DNA of 60,671 nt from Myxococcales bacterium. GTDB lineage: Bacteria; Myxococcota_A; Polyangia; Palsa-1104. Positions within the stretch are counted from its first letter, which is position 1. The number at the start of each line of letters is the position of its first letter. The notes under the pieces were generated by a model that was not told the DNA's origin, searched no databases, and saw nothing but the letters and a program-made list of their open reading frames with translations. Where the stretch lies: positions 17,159-77,829 of the forward strand of contig PNAM01000044.1 of assembly GCA_003170275.1 (NCBI GenBank). Reading direction: 5' to 3'. The position numbers and the translations under genes were made by a program. Positions 16,996 to 25,171 of this stretch are shown piece after piece.

Positions 16996-17775
16996 GTGCC
17001 CGCCGGCCTCCACTGGCTCACCTACGGCCTGCGCATCGAGCTCACCGCCGACACCGCCGCGCTGTTGCGACGCGCGCGGCCCAGGCTGCCGCCCGGCCGT
17101 CCAACTGCAGGTCGCACGCGCGTCGATCGCCGCTATGCGATCGCCCGGCGCGACGGCGCGGTGACGATCCACCGCGATCGCCGGCTGCTGGTGCGCTCGC
17201 GCGATCCGCTGGCGGCGCTCGACGCGCTCGAGTCCGACGCGCAGCTCTACGTGGCCGAGCACGCGCGCGATCGGCTGTTCGTTCACGCCGGCGTGGTGGG
17301 CTGGCGCGGCCGCGCGATCCTGTTGCCCGGTCGCAGCTTGAGCGGCAAGAGCACGCTGGTGGCCGCGCTCTTGCGCGCGGGCGCTCGTTACTACTCCGAC
17401 GAGTACGCGGTCCTCGACGCGCGCGGTCACGTGCGTCCCTACCCGCGCCTGCTCTCGCTCCGGCGCACACAGGGCCGGCCGCGCCGCATCAAACCCGAAG
17501 CGCTCGGCGCGCGCGCGGGAAAGACGCCGCTCCCGGTCGGCCTGGTGGTGGTCTGTCGCTACCACGCGCCGTCGATCGGCCGCCGGACGCGCGCACCGGC
17601 GCCCCTCTCGGCGGGACGCTGCCTGTTGGCGCTGCTCAAGAACACCGTCGCCGCGCGCTCTCGCGCCGCGCTCGCGATGGCGCGGCTGCACCTGGTGGTC
17701 TCCTCTGCGCGAGCGGTGGTTGCGGAACGAGGCGAGGCGGCGCCGTTCGCGGCGACGCTTGTGAGCTGGCTGTGA
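16996..17775 (+). CDS. HPr kinase-like (HprK-related) P-loop protein
   Basis: A 259-residue protein starting at GTG. The P-loop is LPGRSLSGKSTLVAALLRAG, followed by ARYYSDEYAVLDARG, the HprK/P C-terminal-domain pattern. The Walker-adjacent HxG of HPr kinase is FVHAGVVGW. The true HPr kinase signature motif and hexamer contacts are not obvious, and no PTS gene is nearby. HprK-related proteins of this type occur in lasso-peptide clusters and in HPr-rel-A exopolysaccharide loci. It is divergent from the PRMT-PqqD gene (44 bases between) and converges with the tyrosine autokinase. Confidence 0.75.
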   Translation: MPAGLHWLTYGLRIELTADTAALLRRARPRLPPGRPTAGRTRVDRRYAIARRDGAVTIHRDRRLLVRSRDPLAALDALESDAQLYVAEHARDRLFVHAGVVGWRGRAILLPGRSLSGKSTLVAALLRAGARYYSDEYAVLDARGHVRPYPRLLSLRRTQGRPRRIKPEALGARAGKTPLPVGLVVVCRYHAPSIGRRTRAPAPLSAGRCLLALLKNTVAARSRAALAMARLHLVVSSARAVVAERGEAAPFAATLVSWL

Positions 17776-17776
17776 G

Positions 17777-19888
17777 CTAGGCGCCCTCTTCGGGGCGCTT
17801 CTCCTGCGAATACGCGTAGCCGCGGCCGTACCCGTAGCGGTAGTAGTACTTGCTCTTGAGCTCCGACTCCGGCACGTCGTTGAGCACCCAGCCGAGGAAG
17901 TTCACGCGCGCCAGCACCAGCTGCTCGCGCAACCGATTGGCGAGCTTGCGCGACGTCTTGCCCGCGCGCGCCACGCCGATCGCGCCGTCCACCAGGCCGC
18001 TCAGCAGCATCGCGTCGGAGACCAGCGGCACCGGCGGCGTGTCGAGCACGATCAGATCGTACTGCTCGCGCATGGTCGCGAACACGCCGGCCAGCTCCTT
18101 GTGCTCGAACACCCGCACCGGCGACAGCTTCTCGGGCACCTCGCCGGTGGTCACCACGTCGACGTTCGGAATGAAGGTGCGCCGCGTGGCCTCGCTGAGC
18201 GAGATCTTCTGCGTCACCAGCTCGAACAGCCCGCCCTTGCGGCTGAGCTGGAAGAGCTTGTGCAGCCGCCCGCGCCGCAGGTCCGCATCCACCAACAGCA
18301 CGCGCTTGCCACGCGCCGCGGCGGTGAGCGCCAGGTTCGCCGCCACCAGCGTCTTGCCGTCCTCGACCGCCGAGCTCACCACCATCAGCACCCGGGGCGG
18401 CGCATCCAGGAACAGCGAGTAGATCTGCGTGGTGAACGACTGGCACTGCTCCGCCACCACCGACCGCGGGTTGCGCAACAGGTGCTCGGCGCGCGTGGCC
18501 TCGACGGTGTGCGCCGGCGTCTGCGACGGCACCGGGATCGACATCATGATGCCGAGCAGCGCCGGGCTGAGCTCCTGCTCGGCCTCGAACGGCGTCTTCA
18601 AGGTGTCGTCGAGCAGATCGAGCACATACGCCAGGCCGATGCCGATCAGCAACCCGAACAACAGCCCGAGGCCCAGGTTGCGCGGGAAGTTGCGGCTCAC
18701 CGGCGCGGCCGCGTTCGGCCCCTCGAGCCAGCGAACGTAACCCTGCTTCAGCCCGGCCTGCAGCTCGATCTCGCGCTGCCGCTTGGCCACCATCGAGTAC
18801 GCGTCGCGATCCTCGTCGAGGTGCCGCTTGATGCGGTTGTAGTCGAGCTCCTTTTGCCGCAGGAGCACCGCGTTGTGGGTCTCGGCTGCGATCGCCGCGT
18901 GCAGCTGCGCCTGCTCCGAGTCGTTGGCCCGCGCGCGCGCCTTGACCGCTGCGAGCTGCGTGCTCACGTCCTCGGAGAGCATCTTCGCGACCGCCTCGAG
19001 CGCCTGCCGCGTCTCGACCACCTTGGGGTGCTGCGGCCCATAGCGGGTCTCGAGCTGCTGGAGCTGCTCGGACAACACCTTGACCCGCGTGTCCGGGTGC
19101 GCCTCGGCGTTCGTGGGGCTGGTGAGCATCAGGCTGCGCTGCAGCTCGGGATTCGTCGACGCCAGGGTGAGCTGCTCGAGCTGCGCCTTGTAGCGAAAGC
19201 CGGCGGCGCGCGCCTGCGCGTACTCGATGTTCAGCTTCTCCAGCGTCGACGACGCGATCTTGTGGCTCTCTTCGAAGTTGGACGCCGGCAGCTCGTTGGT
19301 CTTGTTGAAGTCATAGAGCAGCTTCTCGTCCTTCTCGAGGGCGTTGCGCTGATCGTTCGCCTCGCCGTGCAGAAACCTGGCCGCGTCGGTGGCCACGCCG
19401 GTCCGCTCGCTGACCGTCGACTCCATGAACACGTCGGCGAAGGTCTTGGACAACAAGATCGCGCGATCCGGATCCGGATCCGAGACCTCGACTGCCATCG
19501 CGAAGGAGGCTCGATCGACGTTCGCCATCGCGGTGCCGGCGAGCGATCCCTTGAGCATGTGGAGGCGCTGCTCGACCTTCTCGGAGATCGACTGACTGGT
19601 GAGGATGCGCACCTGCGAGTTGATGAAGCGCTCGCGATCCTGCATCTGCTCTTCGGGGTTGACCTCGGTCGTCCCGGTGACGCGCGGCGGGCGGCTGTCC
19701 ACCAGCATGGTCACGCTGGCGCGGTAGAACTGCGGCTGCTGGATCGTGCTCACCGTAGTGATCGCGAGCCCGGCGATGGCAGCGAGCGCCACCAGCCACA
19801 GGTGCCGGCGCACGCGGACGACACCGGATAAAAATTGTTCGAGGGTGCTTTCGGTCGACTCGATGAGGTCTGGTGGATCGGCGTTCAT
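17777..19888 (-). CDS. polysaccharide co-polymerase/tyrosine autokinase (BY-kinase, Wzc-like)
   Basis: A 703-residue fused Wzz-BY kinase. Features in order: a membrane span near 30-50, a Wzz domain (QFYRASVTMLVDSRPP), long periplasmic coiled coil (about 200-370, with the GNVR-type LDYNRIKRHLDEDRDAYSM), a second span (LGLGLLFGLLIGIGLAYVLDLL), and the kinase domain: Walker A SSAVEDGKT, Walker A' LLVDADLRRGRLH and Walker B YDLIVLDTPP. The C-terminus is a tyrosine cluster (KYYYRYGYGRGYAYS), the autophosphorylation tail. It controls chain length and export of an exopolysaccharide. The Walker A lacks the usual Pro. No glycosyltransferases lie in the window, so this is either an orphan or sits near an accessory locus. 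Confidence 0.93.
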   Translation of the reverse strand: MNADPPDLIESTESTLEQFLSGVVRVRRHLWLVALAAIAGLAITTVSTIQQPQFYRASVTMLVDSRPPRVTGTTEVNPEEQMQDRERFINSQVRILTSQSISEKVEQRLHMLKGSLAGTAMANVDRASFAMAVEVSDPDPDRAILLSKTFADVFMESTVSERTGVATDAARFLHGEANDQRNALEKDEKLLYDFNKTNELPASNFEESHKIASSTLEKLNIEYAQARAAGFRYKAQLEQLTLASTNPELQRSLMLTSPTNAEAHPDTRVKVLSEQLQQLETRYGPQHPKVVETRQALEAVAKMLSEDVSTQLAAVKARARANDSEQAQLHAAIAAETHNAVLLRQKELDYNRIKRHLDEDRDAYSMVAKRQREIELQAGLKQGYVRWLEGPNAAAPVSRNFPRNLGLGLLFGLLIGIGLAYVLDLLDDTLKTPFEAEQELSPALLGIMMSIPVPSQTPAHTVEATRAEHLLRNPRSVVAEQCQSFTTQIYSLFLDAPPRVLMVVSSAVEDGKTLVAANLALTAAARGKRVLLVDADLRRGRLHKLFQLSRKGGLFELVTQKISLSEATRRTFIPNVDVVTTGEVPEKLSPVRVFEHKELAGVFATMREQYDLIVLDTPPVPLVSDAMLLSGLVDGAIGVARAGKTSRKLANRLREQLVLARVNFLGWVLNDVPESELKSKYYYRYGYGRGYAYSQEKRPEEGA

Positions 19889-19936
19889 TCCCGAAATATC
19901 GTATCACAGGACGCACTTTGGCGTGAGTTTCCTTCG

Positions 19937-21292
19937 CTACTGCGCGCAGATGGACGCTGCGCTCTGCCCGCCAACCAGGTTGACCAATCCTGTGAAGCTG
20001 GGCCGTTGCGCAGCCACCACGTACACGAACCCGAAGCACATTTCGTCGCTGGTGGCCTCGCCGAACTTGATCTGGGACGCGCTCGGGTTGTCGTAGGTGC
20101 AGGTGGTGGAGATCTTGTCGCCGACCGCGAGCGTCACCGGCGTCTGCAGGAAATAGCCACCCTGCCAGCCGAAGTCCCAGCGCGGGATGTTCATCAGGCA
20201 CTGATTGGCGCCGCCCATCGTCAGGTCCGAGGTGAACTTGGTGGCGTGCTGGTGCATGTGCGGCGCGATCCCGAGCACCTTCCAGCTCGCGTTCACCGTG
20301 CACGTCGAGCTCACCGCATAGCCGGTGGCGTTGGCGGGAATCGTGAACAGCGGCGTGCCGGCCCACACCACGTACGCATGCTCGGCCATGGTGGCTTGCG
20401 AAAAGTACAGATCCACCGACGTCGAATCGGCCGACGGCGCGACGTTCACGTCCTGGTGATAGTGCACCTGCATCAACAGCCGATCGCTCGGATCGATGGT
20501 CATGCCGACGCCCGCCGGCAACCGGAGCGGCGCGGCTCCCGGCACCCAACCCGCGAGCATCTCGCCGGGCGCGCCGTTGCACTCGTACCCGCTGGCGGGC
20601 TTGCCGGCCGATCCCGTGCCACCCGCGTCGCGGAAGATCAGCACGTGGTGCACCTCGTTCACGGTGCCCGGCACCACCTGGAGCGCGGTCAGATCCGACG
20701 CTGCGGTGAGCCCCGGGTCGAGCACGTAGCACCAGTACAGATCGTTGGCGCCCGCCGAGCCCGGATAAGTCGGCATGAACGGGCCGCCCACCAGGTGCTT
20801 GTCGGGCGTGCCGAGCGAGGTGCTCGGCGACGGCGTGTAGCTGGGCGCCTGGGCCGGATCGCCGGCGTAGGTCCCGCTCATGGTCCACATCTCGAGCGTC
20901 TGCTGATCGGCCGCGCTCAGCCGCCGCTCGCCGACGTAGCTGGTGCAGCCGGCCTCGGGCGGAAACGGCGGCATGGTGCGGTTCATGATCGCGGCCAGGA
21001 TCGTCCCGGCGTTGGCCTTCGCCTGCTGGTAGTCGTCGAGTCGCGGTGTGGTGAGGCCTTCGCCGTGGCAGCCGAGGCAGTTCTGCTGCACGATCGGCAG
21101 CACGTCGCCGTAGAAGGTCGGCACGCCGGGAGGCGCGGGATCCGCCGGTTGCGTGCCGCCGCCGCTCGAGCCGCCGCCGCCACCGCCGGTTGCGCCGCCG
21201 CCCGACTGATCGCCGCCGCCGCCGCCGGGAGGCGTATAGCTGGACAAACATCCCGCCGCGAGCATCGAAGCCACCACCAGCGATCTGCGCAT
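19937..21292 (-). CDS. lipoprotein with cytochrome c and copper type II monooxygenase-like domains
   Basis: About 451 residues from the ATG at 21292, with lipobox LAAGC and a long Gly/Ser linker. A heme-c module follows (NCLGCHGEG; axial Met in NRTMPPFPP). The rest resembles the two jelly-roll domains of PHM-type copper monooxygenases: VHHVLIF, LLMQVHYHQD, APHMHQHAT and SDEMCFGFVYV supply His-His, His-x-His, further His and Met ligands. An electron-transfer heme on the same chain as a copper oxygenase may make it self-sufficient. Outer-membrane attachment is expected. Substrate unknown. It stands alone between the autokinase and apt. Confidence 0.82.
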   Translation of the reverse strand: MRRSLVVASMLAAGCLSSYTPPGGGGGDQSGGGATGGGGGGSSGGGTQPADPAPPGVPTFYGDVLPIVQQNCLGCHGEGLTTPRLDDYQQAKANAGTILAAIMNRTMPPFPPEAGCTSYVGERRLSAADQQTLEMWTMSGTYAGDPAQAPSYTPSPSTSLGTPDKHLVGGPFMPTYPGSAGANDLYWCYVLDPGLTAASDLTALQVVPGTVNEVHHVLIFRDAGGTGSAGKPASGYECNGAPGEMLAGWVPGAAPLRLPAGVGMTIDPSDRLLMQVHYHQDVNVAPSADSTSVDLYFSQATMAEHAYVVWAGTPLFTIPANATGYAVSSTCTVNASWKVLGIAPHMHQHATKFTSDLTMGGANQCLMNIPRWDFGWQGGYFLQTPVTLAVGDKISTTCTYDNPSASQIKFGEATSDEMCFGFVYVVAAQRPSFTGLVNLVGGQSAASICAQ

Positions 21293-21400
21293 GCGGTCGC
21301 GTCTTGCGTCCCGCGTGCCAGGCACGTTTGCGCATGGAATCGAGATCTTGCGACGCTGCAAACGGGGTATGGCACCCCAGGTCGCGTCGAGCCTACCGCA

Positions 21401-21919
21401 TCAGTAGCGGATGAGCGATTGCGCCGGATGGGTGAGCTTGCTGCGCCCCTTCAAGAACTCGAGCTCGATGACGAACAGATAGCCGTCGACCTTGCCGCCC
21501 AGCCGCTCGACCAGGCGCGCGGTGGCGCCCGCGGTGCCGCCGGTGGCCAGCAGATCGTCGACGATCAAGCAGCGCTTTCCGTCGACCGCGTCCTCGTGCA
21601 TCTCGAGCGCGTCGGTGCCGTATTCGAGCGAGTAGATCTCGCGCGAGCACTTGAACGGCAGCTTGCCCGGCTTGCGCACCGGCGCGAAGCCCACGCCCAG
21701 CCGATCGGCGAGCGCCGCCCCGAAGATGAACCCGCGCGACTCGATGCCGATCACCAGCTCCGGCTTGTTCGCGCCCACCTTCTCGGCGAGCAGGTCAGTG
21801 CACAGGCGGAAGGACGGGCCGTGGCCGAGCAGCGGCGTCACGTCCTTGAACAGAATGCCCGGCTTGGGAAAGTCCGGCACGTCTCGAATACGCTCCCGCA
21901 ACAGCTCGATGCGATCCAT
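21401..21919 (-). CDS. apt: adenine phosphoribosyltransferase
   Basis: A 172-residue purine-salvage enzyme that forms AMP from adenine and PRPP. Seen motifs are FPKPGILFKDVTPLL, VIGIESRGFIFGAAL, FAPVRKPGKLP, YGTDALEMHEDA and the PRPP loop CLIVDDLLATGGTAGA. Length is as usual. The first 125 bases overlap the 3' end of the upstream M23 gene in another frame, which is unusual for this compact gene pair. Confidence 0.97.
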   Translation of the reverse strand: MDRIELLRERIRDVPDFPKPGILFKDVTPLLGHGPSFRLCTDLLAEKVGANKPELVIGIESRGFIFGAALADRLGVGFAPVRKPGKLPFKCSREIYSLEYGTDALEMHEDAVDGKRCLIVDDLLATGGTAGATARLVERLGGKVDGYLFVIELEFLKGRSKLTHPAQSLIRY

Positions 21920-22385
21920 CCAGGTACTGTAATGGATCGACCGGGCGCGAGTCTCGCCGAACTTCGAAGTGCACGTGCGGCGCCGTCACGTGGCCGGTCT
22001 GGCCCGAGCGCGCGATCACCGCGCCGCGCAGGACCGCCTGCCCTTCGGTGACCAGCAGCGACTGGTTGTGCGCGTACACCGTCGCCAGCGTGCCGTGATC
22101 GAGGATGACCAGGTTGCCGTAGCCGCGCAGCTTGGCGCCCGCGTACACCACCACGCCGTCGCACGCTGCGTGCACCGGCGTTCCCTCGGGTGCGGCCAGA
22201 TCGATCCCCTGGTGCGGCTTGCCGTCGCGCACGCCGAACGCCGACGACAGCGGCGCATCCACCGGCCAGCTCAAGCTGGTGCACGCCCCGACGGTGAGCT
22301 CGCGCATCGACGATCTCGCCGGCAGCTCCGGCAGCGTCTCGGCGCAGCCCGCCAACAGGAGCAGCGGCACCAGCCGTCGGATCAT
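21795..22385 (-). CDS. NlpD-like M23 peptidase lipoprotein
   Basis: A 196-residue lipoprotein: LLLLAGCAE lipobox, then an M23/LytM domain with Zn ligands His and Asp in GKPHQGIDLAAPEG and the HxH in APHVHFEV. All catalytic residues are visible, so it could be an active endopeptidase, not only an amidase activator. It has no LysM domain. The domain proper ends at VDPLQYL, after which about 45 residues of low-similarity tail read through the start of apt. The gene order surE-pcm-M23 lipoprotein mirrors surE-pcm-nlpD of gammaproteobacteria, where rpoS follows instead of apt. ATGA-coupled to pcm. Confidence 0.88.
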   Translation of the reverse strand: MIRRLVPLLLLAGCAETLPELPARSSMRELTVGACTSLSWPVDAPLSSAFGVRDGKPHQGIDLAAPEGTPVHAACDGVVVYAGAKLRGYGNLVILDHGTLATVYAHNQSLLVTEGQAVLRGAVIARSGQTGHVTAPHVHFEVRRDSRPVDPLQYLDGSHRAVAGAYSRRAGLSQAGHSVQGRDAAARPRPVLPPVH

Positions 22386-23050
22386 GCGCGCGCGGGGCCT
22401 TCGCCGCCCCAGCCGTACTTGCCGATCAGGTCGACGAAGGTGCACGGGGTGGTCCACTCGGTGTCGAACTCTTCGCCGCGCCGCGTGACGATCGCCAGCC
22501 GCTGGCCCTGCCGCGGCCCGACCGGCACGATCAGCCGCCCGCCGTCGGCGAGCTGCGCCACCAGTAGCGGCGGGATCGCCGGCGCGCCCGCCGCGACGAT
22601 GATCGCATCGTACGGCGCGCGCTCCGACCAACCGTAGGTGCCGTCGAACACGCCGATCTCGACGTTGCGGCAGCCAAGCTGCGACAAGCGCCGCCGCGCG
22701 ACCGCGCCCAGCTCGGGCCGCACCTCGACCGCGTACAGCGCGCCGGCCAGCTCGGCCAGGATCGCCGTCTGATAGCCCGAGCCCGCGCCGATCTCGAGCA
22801 CGCGCTCGTGACCCTCGAGATGCGCCAGCTCGCACATGCGCGCCACCATGTACGGCTGCGAGATGGTCTGCCCGGAGCCGATCGGCAGCGGCGCGTCGTC
22901 ATACGCGCGCTCGCGCATCGCCTCGTCGACGAAGAATTCGCGCTGCACCTTGCGCATGGCCGCGAGCACCTTGCGGTCGCGGATGCCGCGCGCCTCGAGC
23001 TGATCGGTGACCATCCGATCGCGGCGCGAGAACGATTCGGACGGCGTCAT
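22382..23050 (-). CDS. pcm: protein-L-isoaspartate O-methyltransferase
   Basis: A 222-residue SAM-dependent repair enzyme acting on isoaspartyl residues. Motifs: MVTDQLEARGIRD, APLPIGSGQTISQPYMVARM, VLEIGAGSGYQTAILAELAG, VYAVE-like LYAVEV, DAIIVAAGAPAIPPLL and GGRLIVPVG. Full family length. ATGA overlaps both surE upstream and the M23 lipoprotein downstream, so the three are one translation-coupled unit. Confidence 0.97.
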   Translation of the reverse strand: MTPSESFSRRDRMVTDQLEARGIRDRKVLAAMRKVQREFFVDEAMRERAYDDAPLPIGSGQTISQPYMVARMCELAHLEGHERVLEIGAGSGYQTAILAELAGALYAVEVRPELGAVARRRLSQLGCRNVEIGVFDGTYGWSERAPYDAIIVAAGAPAIPPLLVAQLADGGRLIVPVGPRQGQRLAIVTRRGEEFDTEWTTPCTFVDLIGKYGWGGEGPARA

Positions 23051-23856
23051 GTGCGGCGCTCCTTGTGCAGATCTTTGTGCGCCACCGCGTCGAACCCGTC
23101 GACGGTCCAGCCGGGCAACTTCTCGAGCAGCCCGGCGTGCGTGAGATCGAGACCGAGCGGCGTGACCGAGACCAGCCCGTCGCGCACCGCGTGCAGATCG
23201 GAGCCGGTCACGTCGCCGTGCCCTTCGGCCGGGCCGCCGATCCAGTAGTAGTGACGGCCGCGCAGATCCTTGCGCTCGTCGACCTGATCGCGATAGACGC
23301 GCTTGCCGAGCCGCGTCCACTGATAGCCCTTCGGCGGCGGCCGTTGCGGCACGTTCACGTTGAGCAGCGTGCCCACCGGCAGGCCCTCGGCCAGCGTGGC
23401 GCGCGCCAACGCGTGCACGAAGTTGGCGGCGGTCTCGAACACCTCGGGCGTGTGGCGCATCCCGCGCGACCACTCGAGCGAGACCGCCATCGCCGGCACA
23501 TCGCGCAGCGCCGCCTCGACCGCGCCCGCCACGGTGCCGGAATAGAACACGTCCGAGCCAAGGTTGAACCCGTGGTTGCACCCCGAGACCACCAGCGACG
23601 GTTTCGTCGTGCAGATCTTGAGCAGCCCGAGGTACACGCAGTCAGCCGGCGTCCCGTCCACCGCGTGCCAGCCCTTCTCCACTTCCTCGCAGCGCAGCGG
23701 CCGGTCGAGCGTGAACGCGTGGCTGGTCGCCGAGCGCTCGCGATCCGGCGCCACCACCACCACGTCGCCCAGATCGCTCAGTCGCCTGGCGAGCGTGCGC
23801 AGGCCTGCTGCTTGAATGCCGTCGTCGTTCGACAGCAGGATCGTCGGAAGGCTCAC
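23047..23856 (-). CDS. surE: 5'/3'-nucleotidase SurE
   Basis: A 269-residue metal-dependent nucleotidase. The N-terminal ILLSNDDGIQAAGL, the DRERSATSHAFTL segment, and SGCNHGFNLGSDVFYSGTVAGAVEAA carry the Asp-Asp, Ser and Asn metal ligands. VSVTPLGLDLTH closes the domain. It heads the surE-pcm-M23 unit. The 85 bases upstream include a divergent gap to the PH-like protein. Confidence 0.97.
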   Translation of the reverse strand: MSLPTILLSNDDGIQAAGLRTLARRLSDLGDVVVVAPDRERSATSHAFTLDRPLRCEEVEKGWHAVDGTPADCVYLGLLKICTTKPSLVVSGCNHGFNLGSDVFYSGTVAGAVEAALRDVPAMAVSLEWSRGMRHTPEVFETAANFVHALARATLAEGLPVGTLLNVNVPQRPPPKGYQWTRLGKRVYRDQVDERKDLRGRHYYWIGGPAEGHGDVTGSDLHAVRDGLVSVTPLGLDLTHAGLLEKLPGWTVDGFDAVAHKDLHKERRT

Positions 23857-23941
23857 ATGGGGATCCTAGCGCCCGGACCCTCCCGGTGCAAAAACCACGC
23901 TGCGCAATGTTATCCTCACTGCACTCAGACGGAGACGAGAC

Positions 23942-24304
23942 ATGGGCGCACTGGACAAGATCCCGCTCGAGGCGAACGAAACCAAGATCGACACCTGGAC
24001 GGTGCTCTACGTGCCGCCGAAGGGCGGCAAGTACAACGGCGTGCTGCTCGTCACCAACCAGCGCCTGCTCTACGACGCGAAGTTCGACGTGTCGGCCAAG
24101 GGCCTGATCGAAGAAGCGCTGTTCGTGAAATGGGGCTCCGAGGCTTTGGTGGTGATTCCCAAAGCGCGTATCAAAAACGTAGAAGTGAAGAAGAGCCTCT
24201 TCTCGAAGAAGGTCTTGCTCACGCTCGACAACAGCGAAGTGCACACCTTCGACTACGGCATGCTCAACATCGATCCGGTCGCGGCCGCGATTCAAAAGCA
24301 CTGA
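23942..24304 (+). CDS. PH/GRAM-like small protein
   Basis: A 120-residue beta-rich protein (TWTVLYVPPKGGKYNGVLLVTNQRLLYDAKF, then VVIPKARIKNVEVKK, KVLLTLDNSEVHTFDYG), the pattern of bacterial PH/GRAM domains: a seven-strand barrel ending in a helix (DPVAAAIQKH). No membrane span or signal. Function unknown. A strong stem-loop follows its stop codon. Confidence 0.65.
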   Translation: MGALDKIPLEANETKIDTWTVLYVPPKGGKYNGVLLVTNQRLLYDAKFDVSAKGLIEEALFVKWGSEALVVIPKARIKNVEVKKSLFSKKVLLTLDNSEVHTFDYGMLNIDPVAAAIQKH

Positions 24305-24334
24305 CCGTCGCTCGCGCCCATCCCTCAAAAAGAA

Positions 24335-24358
24335 AAAGGCCCGATTTCTCGGGCCTTT
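24335..24358. terminator. bidirectional intrinsic terminator
   Basis: AAAGGCCCG-ATTTCT-CGGGCCTTT is a perfect 9-base stem, preceded by an A-run (AAAAAGAAAAA) and ending in TTT. It fits a terminator for the PH-like gene and, reading leftward, for transcripts passing tRNA-Pro. Confidence 0.85.
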
Positions 24359-24363
24359 GAACA

Positions 24364-24441
<78 letters not shown>

Positions 24442-24461
24442 GAATGTTGCTGGGTCGTATA

Positions 24462-24809
24462 CTACAAACGTTCGTCGTCGTCGACGATCTTGTCGAGCTC
24501 CGCCAGCGCCTTGCGCAGCCCTTCGGCGAGCGCGACCACCTGCACGGCCGGCGCTTCGCCGCTCAGCTCGCGCAGCCGCCGCTTGGCGCCGTCGATGCGA
24601 TAGCCTTCGTCGTACAACAGACGTTTAATCTGCAACACCGCTTCGACGTCGCGGCGGCGGTACATGCGTTGATTGGTGCGGGTCTTCTCGGGGCGGATGG
24701 TCTTGAACTCGGTCTCCCAATAGCGGAGCACGTACGCTTCCACACCGGCGAGCTCGGCGACCTCGCCAATCTTGAAGTACGGCTTGTCCGGAATCGTGGG
24801 GCCGGTCAC
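24462..24809 (-). CDS. MerR-family transcriptional regulator
   Basis: A 115-residue protein starting at GTG, one base after the ihfA stop. [25 protein letters not shown] is the MerR winged helix; [31 protein letters not shown] completes the domain, and a short coiled coil follows. There is no Cys metal site or effector domain. This small MerR protein follows ihfA in many Gram-negative genomes; target genes are unknown. Confidence 0.93.
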   Translation of the reverse strand: MTGPTIPDKPYFKIGEVAELAGVEAYVLRYWETEFKTIRPEKTRTNQRMYRRRDVEAVLQIKRLLYDEGYRIDGAKRRLRELSGEAPAVQVVALAEGLRKALAELDKIVDDDERL

Positions 24810-24810
24810 T

Positions 24811-25107
24811 TTACCCGTTTAGGGCGTTCTTCAGGACCTGGCTGGGTTTGAAGGTGAGCACACGGCGGGCGCTGATGGTGATCTCCTCGCCGGTCTGCGG
24901 GTTTCGGCCGACGCGAGCGTTCTTGTCGCGCACGACGAAGTTGCCAAAGCCGGAGATCTTGATCTTCTCCCCGCGCTCGAGCGTCTCCTTGATCGTATCG
25001 AAGACGGTCTCGACGATCTCGGCAGCCTCTTTCTTCGAGAAACCGCCTACCTTCTCGTAGACGGTCTCGATGATGTCGGCCTTCGTCATGGTGCGCCGCT
25101 CTTGCAT
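24811..25107 (-). CDS. ihfA: integration host factor alpha / HU-like protein
   Basis: About 98 residues from the ATG at 25107, preceded by GAGGA; the next ATG (25089) gives the classic MTKADI start. Family marks are [54 protein letters not shown], and [15 protein letters not shown]. The Arg-Asn-Pro beta-arm tip that bends DNA is present. It lies downstream of pheT, as in many bacteria. Confidence 0.95.
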   Translation of the reverse strand: MQERRTMTKADIIETVYEKVGGFSKKEAAEIVETVFDTIKETLERGEKIKISGFGNFVVRDKNARVGRNPQTGEEITISARRVLTFKPSQVLKNALNG

Positions 25108-25171
25108 CTCTTTATCCTCGCTCACCCGCACAGTGATACGTGGAAGACCGCGCCAAGTCAAACGATTTTAG

